NCBI RefSeq assembly: GCF_004153195.1
Contig: NZ_SEMC01000011.1
Coordinates: forward strand, 1 to 64,000
Source: Sporolactobacillus sp. THM19-2
Lineage (GTDB): Bacteria; Bacillota; Bacilli; Bacillales; Sporolactobacillaceae
Direction: 5' to 3'
Length of the DNA stretch: 64,000 nt
Shown: piece after piece, positions 15,428 to 24,432 of the stretch
Position numbering within the stretch: position 1 is the stretch's first letter
Layout of the letters: each line of letters starts with the position of its first letter
Notes under the pieces: generated by a model
Seen by the model: the letters and a program-made list of their open reading frames with translations, nothing else
Database searches by the model: none
What the model was told of the DNA's origin: nothing
Program-made: the position numbers and the translations under genes

Positions 15428-15666
15428 TCTTTGCCCCGGTACGTTAACAGCCCGCATCACCATCTGGAGTTTGCATGTCAATTGACTCACCTCCTGAATA
15501 TAATGAATAATAACAGTGGGAGAAGCGGACAGGCAGCCTGTAAAACGTGGACATGATCCTGCCCCATAAGCCGTTCTCCTGCTGGTCAAAACGCCATTTA
15601 TCCAGTTTCGGTTCTGTTTTTACCTGATGTTTCTGTCACAGACGTCATTCGAAAAGAGGCCAGGAC

Positions 15667-16146
15667 ATGTTCAGAAGAAAAATACGGTGGCTTGTATTTG
15701 TATCGTTGTCGCTGATTCTTGTAGCCGGCTGCAACTCTGATTTCAGTCGGGGTTCAGACACCCGTGAGATGCCGCTTGCAAAATCGAGATTTTCTGAGGA
15801 TCAGATGAATAAGAATCCGAATATCATCATGGAAACGGGGAGAAGCACCTATCCTGTCCATACAGACAGGATTACCGTGACCCTTGTAAACCGAACCGGA
15901 AAGACGCTCAGTTACGGTCTGAGTTATCAGATCGAAAAATATCAGGAGGGGACGTGGTTTCAGATCCCTTTCCGTGACGATGTGGCATTTATAGAGATAG
16001 CCAGGCTACTGAAACCGGGTCAAATGGCAGAGGAAGACATCAGCCTTTCAGAAAAAACCCTCAAATATCCGCTGACACGGGGAAAGTACCGGGTGATCAG
16101 AGAAATGTCCGACGGAGTTTTCGCCGCCAGGTTTGAATTGAAGTGA
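15667..16146 (+). CDS. Putative lipoprotein with an Ig-like domain
   Basis: A 159-residue secreted protein. The signal peptide has a basic start (MFRRKIRW), a hydrophobic core and the lipobox LVAGC, so the mature protein starts at Cys22 and is lipid-anchored outside the cell. The mature part has a beta-rich section (TYPVHTDRITVTLVNRTGKTLSYGLS, in part) resembling the bacterial Ig-like Big_14 domain that begins with IxVTLxNxT. Preceded by an AGGCCAGG-type site. Function unknown. Cell-envelope genes follow on both strands. Confidence 0.75.
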   Translation: MFRRKIRWLVFVSLSLILVAGCNSDFSRGSDTREMPLAKSRFSEDQMNKNPNIIMETGRSTYPVHTDRITVTLVNRTGKTLSYGLSYQIEKYQEGTWFQIPFRDDVAFIEIARLLKPGQMAEEDISLSEKTLKYPLTRGKYRVIREMSDGVFAARFELK

Positions 16147-16196
16147 AATTTTACGCTCTATGCCCTCACTTTTGCATGTCATCTAATAAAAAAAGG

Positions 16197-16212
16197 CTTG
16201 CCGGCGGGCAAG
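16197..16212 (-). terminator. Minus-strand terminator-like hairpin
   Basis: Read on the minus strand, CTTGCC-cgcc-GGCAAG is followed by CC and eight T. It is a second stop signal behind the terminator at 16335-16356, or protects the plus-strand lipoprotein gene from antisense transcription. Confidence 0.55.
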
Positions 16213-16334
16213 TCCGAGGTGCGTCAGAGGCTCAGTTTTTCTGACGTCTTGAACTGAAAAAGGAAACGCCGGTTAACGGGGGCTTAATGATGCACTTTTC
16301 TATGGGATAATTCAGACATAAATTAAAAAAAGAA

Positions 16335-16356
16335 ATCAGGATGCTGTCATCCTGAT
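16335..16356 (-). terminator. Terminator of the DUF5105 lipoprotein gene
   Basis: Perfect 9-bp stem ATCAGGATG / CATCCTGAT with a 4-nt loop. On the minus strand it is followed by TTCTTTTTTT. Confidence 0.85.
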
Positions 16357-16408
16357 CAATAAAGTCTGAGTGTGAAAATCAATAAAAACCGCAGCCGGTC
16401 GTTCCCCA

Positions 16409-17485
16409 TTAATATCCCCCTGTCATCACTTCAGAGAGGGATTCAAATTCGTAGTTTTCCGTTCGCTTTTCGGAATCTATACGCCACCTGGTTCCATCCT
16501 TAATCAGTTTGATCGGGTAGCTTTCGTCTGATTCTTTCACATCGGAGTTATTAAAAACATCGGCGATATGTTTGATCAGATACTTATTCCATGCCTTTTG
16601 GGCCGTATTATAATCCGGGTATTTCCCCCGGTTGTCATCGATAAACTGATCCCGGAGATCCTGAACCGCATCGTACATATCATTAAAATTCAGCACGGTG
16701 GGTGTCACTTCGACCTCAGCCGTTTCGGCGAAAGCCGTCTGCACATTCAAGTCAATTTTCCCTTTTTCACCGTTTGTTTTTTTAAACGCCTGCCAGGCTG
16801 CCTCTGTTTCTGATGGTGAGATGTCCTCGCCAAAATCTGCATTTTCCGTAAACAGGTCCCTGATCTGTTCCTCCTCTTTTTTCGCATCATTTGCGACAAG
16901 CTTTGCGTAGTTTGTCTCCTGTTTTCCGAAGAAAACGACATTCAGGTAGGCACTGGCGGCATCGAGGATATCCTTTTGCTGATCTTTATAATCCTTGCCG
17001 CTGATTTTGACAATAACAGGTTCGGCTTTTTTATCCGGATCGAAAACAGAGGGCTGATAGTGCAGTTCATAGGATTTGCTTTTATCAATTCTGAATGCAA
17101 TGTATCCCGAGGCGGACTTCCCGTCTGGAAGATCGGCGCTGTCCATCACTTTGAATTTGCCTGAATCGTCATAAATCGTCTCCTCAGCCGGTACTTTCGT
17201 CTCATCGGAATCAAACAGCGTAAAATCCCCGGGGTAAAGTTCCAGTGTTTCTCCCATGTGGTTGGTGACGGTGAGATTGAGTGCAAGAAGGGCACTTTCT
17301 TTTGTGTTTTCCTGGCCTTCATGCGTGATATACAGTCCGTTTTTTACTTTAACGGATGCAACATCGGAGCTTCCCTTTCCATTTTCATCCTTACCGCATC
17401 CGGCGACAAGGAGTACGAGGACAAGACTGAAAATCAATAACCTGGCTTTGTTCTTAATAGTGATCAACCTCCAATTCCGTTTCAT
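16409..17485 (-). CDS. DUF4352/DUF5105-type lipoprotein
   Basis: A secreted, lipid-anchored protein of about 350 residues. The signal peptide KNKARLLIFSLVLVLLVAGC ends in lipobox LVAGC. It is followed by a DUF4352-like beta-sandwich (about residues 40-150; HMGETLELYPGDFTLFDSDE) and a C-terminal DUF5105-like region. The start is uncertain. ATG 17485 (used here) lacks a ribosome-binding site, whereas GGAGG lies 9 nt before an ATT codon at 17458-17456, which would give a textbook 20-residue signal peptide. Initiation at ATT is rare but known in bacteria. Function unknown; divergent from the TcaA-like gene. Confidence 0.8.
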   Translation of the reverse strand: MKRNWRLITIKNKARLLIFSLVLVLLVAGCGKDENGKGSSDVASVKVKNGLYITHEGQENTKESALLALNLTVTNHMGETLELYPGDFTLFDSDETKVPAEETIYDDSGKFKVMDSADLPDGKSASGYIAFRIDKSKSYELHYQPSVFDPDKKAEPVIVKISGKDYKDQQKDILDAASAYLNVVFFGKQETNYAKLVANDAKKEEEQIRDLFTENADFGEDISPSETEAAWQAFKKTNGEKGKIDLNVQTAFAETAEVEVTPTVLNFNDMYDAVQDLRDQFIDDNRGKYPDYNTAQKAWNKYLIKHIADVFNNSDVKESDESYPIKLIKDGTRWRIDSEKRTENYEFESLSEVMTGGY

Positions 17486-17660
17486 AAATAACCCTATAAA
17501 ACTTCTACAAGGGGTTCTATGCGTCGGGAAAATGAAATAGAATGAACCGGTTTGTCCTTTTTCCCGCCGGAGAAATATACGGGATTTATCTGAGTAAAAA
17601 TGAAACGGCGATGCCGCGGACAAACGTTCCCGGCATAGAATGCCTGAAGGGAGGGATAAT

Positions 17661-18779
17661 ATGCTTCGGAACTATTGGATCATTGCCGGCACGCTTGTCA
17701 GTATAGCTGCAGTCCTGTTTCTTCTCACCGGATGGCACCTGTCTGCTCCGGAACGTACGCTTGAAAGGTTTGAACAGGCCATACGGGAAAACAAGGCAGA
17801 GAAGCTGCAGGGCCTGATGATCTCCGCGGATAAAAAAACGGCATTCGACAAGAAAGCAGCCGGCGGACTGCTTCTTTATCTGAAAGAGGAGAAAGACGTG
17901 TTTACAGAGGCAATGCATGCATTAAAAGAGGAGATCAGAGAAGGCAGCTTTGATTCGGACGCGGTCCTGACTTTAACCCCTTCCGATAAATTCCTGTTCT
18001 TTTTTACAACGTACAGGGTAAAAATCAAGCCTCAGATGATCACGGTTTCCGGGCAACAGGAAGGGGACAGGGTGTCACTCAAACTGGAGGGGAAATCCGT
18101 TCCGCAGACGGAAGAAAAGGATCGTTTCGGGCCGGTATTTCCCGGAAAATACCGGCTTGAGAAATTTCTGACGAATGAACTTGGACTTTTTGTCAAAAAA
18201 GAACAGATAGCGCTCTGGGGAGATGAAGTGACGGTTCAGGCAGATACGGCGCAGTGGGTCCGCTCTGATCCGACTTTTCAGAAGCAGGTAATGGCCTCCG
18301 TTCATCAGTTTAATGCTGAGGTATCTGAATGGGAAACTGCTGATTATCATCCGGATAAACTGCCGTCGGCGACGGAAACATTCAGAATGCAGCAATCACA
18401 AAGCAGAATGGCCCAGTTTGCGACCATCAGAAGCCACCTTGAAGCCATTGAATCTTCCTATCTTGGTATGACGGTCAATCTTGATTCCATCGAGATTTCC
18501 CGGTATGGCGGAAGATGGAATGCATCGATTGAAACAGTTGTTTCCTATAAATATGTCTACTGGATAAAAGGGGATTCACATATGTATGATGACTCCTATC
18601 AGCGCGGGGTCGTGTTCCGGATGATCTGGGAGGCGGAGACCAGACAGTGGCTGATTCACGGAATGGACGACACCTGGGAAACGGAGGAGGCAGCAAAAAA
18701 ATGGACACATAAAGAGAAAATCAGAGTTCAGAAGCCGGAAGTCAGTAGATGGCAGGCGGAGAAGGGGTCCAATCTGTAA
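17661..18779 (+). CDS. TcaA-like membrane-anchored extracytoplasmic protein
   Basis: A 372-residue protein with one N-terminal membrane segment (about residues 5-23) and a large outside part. The layout (helical repeat with ERFEQAIRENKAEKLQGLM, then beta-rich section, then a C-terminal NTF2-like fold with YGGRWNASIETVVSYKYVYW, in part) resembles Staphylococcus TcaA and B. subtilis YvbJ relatives, but the N-terminal zinc ribbon of those proteins is absent. ATG 17661 follows GGGAGGG; a further in-frame ATG at 17640 is less well placed. TcaA proteins affect glycopeptide response and wall teichoic acid attachment; whether this one does is unknown. Confidence 0.65.
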   Translation: MLRNYWIIAGTLVSIAAVLFLLTGWHLSAPERTLERFEQAIRENKAEKLQGLMISADKKTAFDKKAAGGLLLYLKEEKDVFTEAMHALKEEIREGSFDSDAVLTLTPSDKFLFFFTTYRVKIKPQMITVSGQQEGDRVSLKLEGKSVPQTEEKDRFGPVFPGKYRLEKFLTNELGLFVKKEQIALWGDEVTVQADTAQWVRSDPTFQKQVMASVHQFNAEVSEWETADYHPDKLPSATETFRMQQSQSRMAQFATIRSHLEAIESSYLGMTVNLDSIEISRYGGRWNASIETVVSYKYVYWIKGDSHMYDDSYQRGVVFRMIWEAETRQWLIHGMDDTWETEEAAKKWTHKEKIRVQKPEVSRWQAEKGSNL

Positions 18780-18805
18780 GTGGTGCTGTGCGCCGGCGTC
18801 CTGTA

Positions 18806-18850
18806 AAGAACGAACAATCAAATTGAACTGGACTGTAAACGTTCGTTATT
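18806..18850 (+). promoter_or_regulatory. PurBox pair (PurR operator) of the NCS2 permease gene
   Basis: Two convergent matches to the B. subtilis PurBox AWWWCCGAACWWT: AAGAACGAACAAT at 18806-18818 (11 of 13) and, on the other strand, AATAACGAACGTT at 18850-18838 (11 of 13). They are 19 nt apart, exactly the spacing seen in front of purE. They sit just upstream of the promoter. Confidence 0.75.
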
Positions 18851-18853
18851 TGA

Positions 18854-18883
18854 TTGACTCCTCTGTCTGCACACTGTTATAAT
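18854..18883 (+). promoter_or_regulatory. Promoter of the NCS2 permease gene
   Basis: TTGACT (18854-18859) and TATAAT (18878-18883), 18 nt apart. The transcript would carry a leader of about 170 nt, which contains GCCGCC/GGCGGC complementary blocks but no recognised riboswitch. Confidence 0.75.
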
Positions 18884-19061
18884 GAACGTGCAAAAAAGAG
18901 TCTGTACCTCTTCAAAAGACATTCAGATCCTGTACCGGCCGCCTTTTTCTGCTCTTATTGGCTTTTCATAAACTCCGGGATATTCTTGAACGGGCGGCTT
19001 GTACCGGTTTCTTTCTGTTTCTAAGAGGACAGACGCTAACAGCTGCAAAAGGAGGATCATT

Positions 19062-20375
19062 GTGAACGAAAACTGGCTTTCACGTTATTTCCATTTTTCC
19101 GAACTGAAAACATCAGCAGGACGTGAATCACTGGCCGGACTGACGACATTTATTTCCATGGCCTACATACTGTTCGTCAACCCGGTTGTTCTTGCCAACG
19201 CGGGTCTGGACAAAGGGGCCGTATTCACAGCAACTGCCCTGTCGAGTGCCCTCGGCTGTCTGATCATGGGGCTTGTCGCTAAATATCCGATCGCGATTGC
19301 ACCGGGCATGGGGGTTAACGCCTTTTTCGCTTTTTCTGTTGTCATTGGCATGAAGATTCCCTGGCAGACGGCGCTGGCCGGCGTGTTCATTGCTGCCGTT
19401 ATTTTCTTCCTGATTACCATTTTTAAGATCCGGGAACTGATCATCGATGCCATCCCGCAGAGCCTGAAGCTGGCGATGGCGGCCGGCATCGGGCTTTTTA
19501 TAGCTTTTATCGGACTTCAACAAGGCGGACTGATTGTCGCTAACAAGTCGACACTTGTCGCTTTCGGCCCACTGAACGTCGGCACAACCTGGCTGACGAT
19601 TTTCGGACTGATCGCAACGATCATTCTGATGGTTCGCAAGGTACCGGGATCGGTTTTTATCGGTATGGTGCTGACAGCAATTGTCGGCATGATTTTCCAG
19701 CTGGTTCCGCTGCCCTCCGCGATTGTTTCGGCCGCACCGAGTCTCGCTCCGACTTTTGGTGTTGCCCTTACCCATATTGGTGATATCAATACGCTTCAGC
19801 TCGCTGTCGTTGTTCTGACTTTCCTTCTGGTCACCTTCTTCGATACAGCAGGGACACTGATCGGGCTCGCGGAACAGGCCGGATTTATTAAAAATAATAA
19901 AATGCCGCGCGTCGGGCAGGCCCTGCTTGCCGACTCGACATCAATGCTTGCCGGTTCTATACTGGGGACTTCACCGACTTCAGCTTACGTTGAGTCATCA
20001 ACCGGAATTGCAGTAGGCGGCCGTTCCGGCTTTACAGCGGTCGTCACCGGGATTCTCTTCCTGTTCGGCCTGCTGTTCTCGCCGCTCCTGGCTGTTGTCA
20101 CCTCGCAGGTCACTGCCCCGGCGCTGATCATTGTCGGCGTGCTGATGGCCACCGCGCTGAAGGGCATTCCGTGGGATAAATTTGAAATTGCTGTTCCGGC
20201 TTTCCTGACCGTACTGGGCATGCCGCTGACGTACAGCATTTCCGACGGTATCGCGCTCGGATTCATTGTTTATCCAATCACGATGATTGCCGCCGGCCGC
20301 GGAAAAGAAGTACACCCGATCGTTTACGGGCTGTTCTTTGTCTTTATCATTTTCTTCTGGGTCCTGAATATCTGA
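19062..20375 (+). CDS. pbuG: NCS2-family purine permease (hypoxanthine/guanine, PbuG-like)
   Basis: A 437-residue, 12-14 helix membrane transporter of the AzgA-like branch of nucleobase:cation symport-2. It begins with the family string RESLAGLTTFISMAYILFVNP (in part) and contains APGMGVNAFFAF and FFDTAGTLIGLA, plus GTSPTSAYVESSTGI-type substrate-site motif. It imports hypoxanthine/guanine in B. subtilis PbuG. GTG 19062 is chosen because AAAGGAGG lies 6 nt upstream. The PurBox pair and position next to the pur operon support purine-repressed expression. Confidence 0.93.
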   Translation: MNENWLSRYFHFSELKTSAGRESLAGLTTFISMAYILFVNPVVLANAGLDKGAVFTATALSSALGCLIMGLVAKYPIAIAPGMGVNAFFAFSVVIGMKIPWQTALAGVFIAAVIFFLITIFKIRELIIDAIPQSLKLAMAAGIGLFIAFIGLQQGGLIVANKSTLVAFGPLNVGTTWLTIFGLIATIILMVRKVPGSVFIGMVLTAIVGMIFQLVPLPSAIVSAAPSLAPTFGVALTHIGDINTLQLAVVVLTFLLVTFFDTAGTLIGLAEQAGFIKNNKMPRVGQALLADSTSMLAGSILGTSPTSAYVESSTGIAVGGRSGFTAVVTGILFLFGLLFSPLLAVVTSQVTAPALIIVGVLMATALKGIPWDKFEIAVPAFLTVLGMPLTYSISDGIALGFIVYPITMIAAGRGKEVHPIVYGLFFVFIIFFWVLNI

Positions 20376-20391
20376 ACGGATAGTGCAATAG

Positions 20392-20424
20392 ATCCTTTCT
20401 CTGTAAAAAGAGAGAGGATTTTTT
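20392..20424 (+). terminator. Terminator after the purine permease gene
   Basis: ATCCTTTCTCT (20392-20402) pairs with AGAGAGAGGAT (20409-20419) with one wobble, followed by TTTTTT. Confidence 0.9.
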
Positions 20425-20542
20425 AGCTTTAAGGCATGCCTGAGTTGATGATCGCCGTTTTCTTCACAGGAACAGGCTTCTGCATAAGCCGGTCCGGTTA
20501 CAGGCAAGATAGAAATAACCTCTGTAAAGGACGTGATGGACC

Positions 20543-20821
20543 ATGATTTCATTGATTCTGGCGGTTATTTTCTGGATTGCCGGATTCGCCGTCCTGACGC
20601 TCGGATTTATACTGACCAACCGGCTCAGAACGGCAGGAAGAAAATTAATGATGCGTGCCGAGCACGAAAAAGGAAAGGACAATTCGGCAAGCATTGCGAT
20701 GACGATCGAAGGCAGCGCGCTGAACCATATCCCCAGTTTTGTCATCCATGTTGTGACAGGTGTCACCGGAGCGATTCTGTTCGCATTTGGGTGCGTTGCA
20801 CTTGGGTTTTATGTTTCCTGA
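20543..20821 (+). CDS. Small two-helix membrane protein, unknown function
   Basis: A 92-residue protein with two predicted membrane segments (about residues 3-23 and 66-90) and a basic, charged linker (RLRTAGRKLMMRAEHEKGKDN, in part). AAAGGACG lies about 13 nt before the ATG, so initiation may be weak. B. subtilis has small yeb genes at the matching place between pbuG and purE, but I cannot assign this protein to one of them. No function can be given. Confidence 0.6.
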   Translation: MISLILAVIFWIAGFAVLTLGFILTNRLRTAGRKLMMRAEHEKGKDNSASIAMTIEGSALNHIPSFVIHVVTGVTGAILFAFGCVALGFYVS

Positions 20822-20899
20822 AAAAGGTGGAATGGGTGCGCTCTGCACACGCCCACTGGTATAATAATCAGGATCGCTCATATCAGGTGGTGAAGTTGA

Positions 20900-21136
20900 T
20901 TGAAGAAAAGCAGAAAGCAGCATGCGCATCAGAAACGTCATTCGGCCCGGAAGATCTTCATTGTTCAGGAAAATGAAACGATTGATGACTGTCTGGATCG
21001 GATGAAAAAAGAAGGATATGATCCCATTATGCGTTCACAGCGTCCTTTTTTCCGGGAAGGACCGGAAGGACCGGAAGTTGCCGGCCGGCATTGTGTGATT
21101 GAGGGGCGGCTGCGTCCGGCAAAAGGCGAACAATAA
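20900..21136 (+). CDS. yebG: NETI-motif protein (YebG-like)
   Basis: A 78-residue basic protein. The segment FIVQENETIDDCLDRMKKEGYDPIMR (in part) carries the NETI motif that names the family (PF14044), and the rest contains the conserved RRPEKP/IFREGPEGPEV-type stretch seen here as RPFFREGPEGPEV. Start is TTG at 20900 with GGTGG 9 nt upstream. The B. subtilis homologue YebG lies directly before purE, as here. No biochemical role is established. The last codons of this gene contain the upstream PurBox of the pur operon. Confidence 0.82.
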   Translation: MKKSRKQHAHQKRHSARKIFIVQENETIDDCLDRMKKEGYDPIMRSQRPFFREGPEGPEVAGRHCVIEGRLRPAKGEQ

Positions 21137-21166
21137 ATTCAAAAGCTACGTGTAATGTTCGAATTT
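21122..21166 (+). promoter_or_regulatory. PurBox pair (PurR operator) of the pur operon
   Basis: Convergent PurBoxes AAAGGCGAACAAT (21122-21134, 11 of 13 to AWWWCCGAACWWT) and, on the other strand, AAATTCGAACATT (21166-21154, 12 of 13), 19 nt apart. The first overlaps the 3' end of the NETI gene. A further partial match, CATTCTGAACGAT, lies at 21176-21188 between the promoter hexamers. PRPP relieves PurR repression in B. subtilis. Confidence 0.8.
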
Positions 21167-21169
21167 TGG

Positions 21170-21199
21170 TTGACACATTCTGAACGATACTGATATGAT
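21170..21199 (+). promoter_or_regulatory. Promoter of the pur operon
   Basis: TTGACA (21170-21175) and TATGAT (21194-21199), spacing 18. It starts transcription about 25 nt before the guanine riboswitch aptamer and lies immediately downstream of the PurBox pair. Confidence 0.8.
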
Positions 21200-21224
21200 G
21201 AAGGTGTTAAAAAAGGACATAACA

Positions 21225-21366
21225 AACCCTGTCATATATTTTTGGGAATATGGCCCAACTGTTTCTACCCGGCGACCGAGAATTGCCGGACTATGAAGGG
21301 AAAAAAGAAACGTTTGACTTGCAGACCGCTGCCCGCGGTTTGACCAGACGGTCTGTTTTCTCTTCT
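21225..21366 (+). promoter_or_regulatory. Guanine riboswitch with intrinsic terminator, pur operon leader
   Basis: The aptamer (21225-21300) carries the conserved core: CATATAT, GGGAATATGGCCC hairpin, TTTCTACC, the second hairpin CCGGC...GCCGG and closing ACTATG. The C before TATG (GGACTATG) is the guanine-selecting position; adenine sensors have T there. The expression platform holds CAGACCG (21322-21328) pairing with CGGTCTG (21349-21355), followed by a T-rich run: an OFF switch terminating when guanine or hypoxanthine is bound. Confidence 0.95.
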
Positions 21367-21441
21367 CACGGAGAATCAGCTGTTCTGGGCTTTTTTATGT
21401 CTGTACGTGTTCACCAGGCAAAGATTTTAGGAGGCTGTAAT

Positions 21442-21927
21442 GTGAGTCAGATAGCAGTTGGTGTAGTGATGGGAAGCACATCGGACTGGGAAACTATGAA
21501 GCGTTCCTGTGACATTCTGGACAAAATGGAGATTCCATATGAGAAAAATGTCGTTTCGGCGCATCGGACACCGGATCTGATGTTCCGCTATGCCGAGTCG
21601 GCAAGAGAACGCGGACTGAAGGTCATCATTGCCGGAGCCGGGGGAGCGGCACACCTGCCGGGAATGATTGCCGCGAAGACGACCCTGCCGGTTATCGGTG
21701 TTCCGGTTCAGTCACATGCGCTGAGTGGTATGGATTCACTGCTGTCGATTGTCCAGATGCCGGCCGGTATACCGGTTGCGACTGTAGCCATCGGCAAATC
21801 CGGTGCGGTCAATGCCGGACTTCTTGCCGCACAGTTCCTGTCGGCATTTGATGAGGCATTAAAAGACAGACTGGAACATTACCGGAAATCAATGGAGCAG
21901 AAAGTAAAGGAAAGTGAGTTAAACTGA
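21442..21927 (+). CDS. purE: N5-carboxyaminoimidazole ribonucleotide mutase
   Basis: 161 residues. Moves the carboxyl of N5-CAIR to C4, giving CAIR. The phosphate/ligand loop [11 protein letters not shown] and the catalytic SAHRTP are intact, as is [14 protein letters not shown] 21442 is the start, with TTTAGGAGG 8 nt upstream; an in-frame ATG at 21250 lies inside the riboswitch and is rejected. First gene of a twelve-gene operon to IMP; purK overlaps its stop by TGATG, and PurK supplies its substrate. Confidence 0.97.
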   Translation: MSQIAVGVVMGSTSDWETMKRSCDILDKMEIPYEKNVVSAHRTPDLMFRYAESARERGLKVIIAGAGGAAHLPGMIAAKTTLPVIGVPVQSHALSGMDSLLSIVQMPAGIPVATVAIGKSGAVNAGLLAAQFLSAFDEALKDRLEHYRKSMEQKVKESELN

Positions 21928-23075
21928 TGCAGAAAACCATTTTACCGGGACAAACTATTGGCATCCTGGGCGGCGGACAGCTTGGACGGATGATGGCGAT
22001 TGCGGCGAAACAGATGGGATACCGCATTGCCGTGCTCGATCCGACTGAGGACTGCCCCTGTGCCCAGGTTGCCGACACAGCCATTGTTGCCGCATACGAT
22101 GATCCCGAGGCAGCAAAGAAAATGGCCGCCTGTGCCGATGTGGTCACTTATGAATTTGAGAATGTGGACGTGAAGACAGCGGACTATCTGCAGAAACACA
22201 GCTATCTTCCGCAGGGCTATCATTTACTTGAAATAACAAAAGACAGGCTGCATGAAAAGGCAGCGATCCGTAAAGCCGGACTGCCGGTTGTTCCGTATCT
22301 GCCTGTGAGAAACAGCGACGAATTGAAAACGGCGCTTGCCAAAATCGGATTTCCTTCCGTATTGAAAACGACGGAAGGGGGTTACGACGGTAAGGGGCAG
22401 TATGTTCTGCATTCTGAAAATGACCTGCAGGAAGCCCTCCCGTACATCGGCAGGACGCCGTTTGAACTTGAAAAATGGCTGCCATTTGAGAAAGAGATTT
22501 CGGTCATTGTGGTTCGCAGCACGAAGGGGGAAACCTCGGTTTTTCCGGTTGCTGAAAACATTCACCGTCATAATATTCTTCATCATACCCTTGTTCCGGC
22601 CCGGATTACAGACGCACTCCGCGAAGAGGCGACACAGCATGCCCTGCGTCTTGCGGAGTCCCTGCATCTTGTCGGGACGCTCGCGGTTGAGATGTTTGTC
22701 GGAACGGACGGCACCGTCTACGTGAATGAGACGGCACCGCGCCCGCATAATTCCGGACATTTTTCCATCAATGCCTGTGAAACCTCGCAGTTCGAGCAGC
22801 ATGTCCGCGCAATCTGCGGTCTGCCGCTTGCGGGCACGCAGCTGTTAAAACCGGTGATTATGGTCAATATCCTTGGCCAGCATGTGCAGCCGCTTCTGGA
22901 TCACCTGGATCTGCTGTCTGATGCTCATCTGCATCTGTACGGAAAAGCGGAAGCAAGGTACGGCAGAAAAATGGGCCATCTGAACATCCTCGGCGATACA
23001 GTTGAGGACGCGATAGCGAAAGCTCAGAAATCAGGGATATGGAAAATCGAACAGGAAGCAGGTCGAAAGGCATGA
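21927..23075 (+). CDS. purK: 5-(carboxyamino)imidazole ribonucleotide synthase
   Basis: A 382-residue ATP-grasp enzyme that carboxylates AIR with bicarbonate. The N-terminal [11 protein letters not shown] loop binds [14 protein letters not shown] is the ATP-grasp glycine-rich loop, and [11 protein letters not shown] carries metal-binding residues. Start overlaps the purE stop by one base. Confidence 0.97.
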   Translation: MQKTILPGQTIGILGGGQLGRMMAIAAKQMGYRIAVLDPTEDCPCAQVADTAIVAAYDDPEAAKKMAACADVVTYEFENVDVKTADYLQKHSYLPQGYHLLEITKDRLHEKAAIRKAGLPVVPYLPVRNSDELKTALAKIGFPSVLKTTEGGYDGKGQYVLHSENDLQEALPYIGRTPFELEKWLPFEKEISVIVVRSTKGETSVFPVAENIHRHNILHHTLVPARITDALREEATQHALRLAESLHLVGTLAVEMFVGTDGTVYVNETAPRPHNSGHFSINACETSQFEQHVRAICGLPLAGTQLLKPVIMVNILGQHVQPLLDHLDLLSDAHLHLYGKAEARYGRKMGHLNILGDTVEDAIAKAQKSGIWKIEQEAGRKA

Positions 23076-24370
23076 TTGATCGTTACACGCGGCCGGAGAT
23101 GGGCGCAATCTGGACGGAAGAAAATAAGTACAGGGTCTGGCTCGAAGTAGAGCTTCTTGCCTGTGAGGGCTGGTCCGAAATCGGTGAGATTCCCAAAGAA
23201 GACTGCAGAAAACTGCGGGAGAAGGCTACATTTACAGTGGACCGGATTCACGAAATTGAAAAGATCACCCGCCATGATGTGGTGGCTTTCACCCGGACCG
23301 TTTCCGAATCGCTCGGCGATGAAAAAAAGTGGGTACATTATGGCCTGACATCGACGGACGTGGTCGATACGGCGCAGTCTTATCTGCTGAAACAATGCAA
23401 TACCCTTTTGTTGAAGGATATCGAACATTTTATCGATGTCATCCGCGGCAAAGCGAAAAAATATAAAAATACTGTGATGATGGGCCGGACGCATGGTGTC
23501 CATGCCGAACCGACGACATTTGGCCTTGTCATGGCTCTGTGGTACGAAGAAATGAAACGGAATCTGGCCCGGTTTAAGGCGGCCGCGGAGGATATCCGTG
23601 TCGGGAAACTATCCGGCGCGGTCGGCACTTATGCCAATATTGATCCGTCCGTTGAGCGCTATGTCTGTGCGCATCTCGGTCTGAAAGCTTCTCCCATTTC
23701 GACTCAGGTGCTGCAGCGTGATCGCCATGCCCATTATATGGCAACGCTGGCTTTAATCGCGACATCGATCGAAAAATTTGCCGTGGAAATCCGCGGCTTG
23801 CAGCGCTCGGAGATTCGTGAAGTCGAAGAAGGTTTTGCCAAGGGCCAGAAGGGATCCTCTGCCATGCCCCATAAGCGCAATCCGATCGGTTCGGAAAATA
23901 TGTGCGGCATGGCCCGGGTGATCCGCGGCTACATGCTCACAGCCTACGAAAATGTGCCGCTCTGGCATGAACGCGATATCTCGCATTCCTCGGCAGAACG
24001 CGTTATTCTGCCGGATGCGACGATTGGTCTCGATTATATGCTGCATCGTTTCGCAAACATTCTGGAAAATCTGACCGTGTTCCCAAAAAATATGCGTCGC
24101 AACATGAAACGGACATTCGGCCTGCCCTTCTCTCAGCATGTGCTTCTGGCACTGATTGAAAAAGGTCTGAGCCGGGAGGAAGCCTATGATATCGTTCAGC
24201 CGAATGCGATGAAATCCTGGGAGACGGAAACACCGTTCAGATCACTGCTGGATAAGGATACCCGCGTGACGGACCGGCTCTCACCGGCGGAACTGGATGC
24301 CTGCTTTGATGAAACCTATCACCTGAAGAACGTGAATCTGATTTTTGAACGGCTCGGCCTGAATGACTGA
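23072..24370 (+). CDS. purB: Adenylosuccinate lyase
   Basis: 432 residues, fumarase/aspartase superfamily. Cleaves SAICAR to AICAR and adenylosuccinate to AMP, releasing fumarate, so it works both in this pathway and in AMP synthesis. The signature loop [17 protein letters not shown] holds the catalytic Ser region, and [15 protein letters not shown] the catalytic His. ATG 23072 overlaps the purK stop (ATGA), which fits the family's short [10 protein letters not shown] start; a frame-extending ATG at 23039 is not used. Confidence 0.97.
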   Translation: MIDRYTRPEMGAIWTEENKYRVWLEVELLACEGWSEIGEIPKEDCRKLREKATFTVDRIHEIEKITRHDVVAFTRTVSESLGDEKKWVHYGLTSTDVVDTAQSYLLKQCNTLLLKDIEHFIDVIRGKAKKYKNTVMMGRTHGVHAEPTTFGLVMALWYEEMKRNLARFKAAAEDIRVGKLSGAVGTYANIDPSVERYVCAHLGLKASPISTQVLQRDRHAHYMATLALIATSIEKFAVEIRGLQRSEIREVEEGFAKGQKGSSAMPHKRNPIGSENMCGMARVIRGYMLTAYENVPLWHERDISHSSAERVILPDATIGLDYMLHRFANILENLTVFPKNMRRNMKRTFGLPFSQHVLLALIEKGLSREEAYDIVQPNAMKSWETETPFRSLLDKDTRVTDRLSPAELDACFDETYHLKNVNLIFERLGLND

Positions 24371-24432
24371 AGCCGGAGTAAATGATCGCGCCCATAATCA
24401 TAGAAAAATATCGAACAAAAGGGGATAAAACC

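Noticed and set aside
18890-19050. Possible riboswitch in the leader of the purine permease gene
   Set aside because: The purine aptamer core (TTTCTACC and the ACTATG closing strand) is missing; only PurBoxes and a GCCGCC/GGCGGC pairing are seen.
19128-19775. 215-codon frame antisense to the purine permease gene
   Set aside because: Lys/Asn/Gln/Arg-rich translation typical of the complement of a membrane-protein gene; no ribosome-binding site.
21250-21441. N-terminal extension of PurE starting at ATG 21250
   Set aside because: This stretch is the guanine riboswitch aptamer and terminator; the family start follows GTG 21442.
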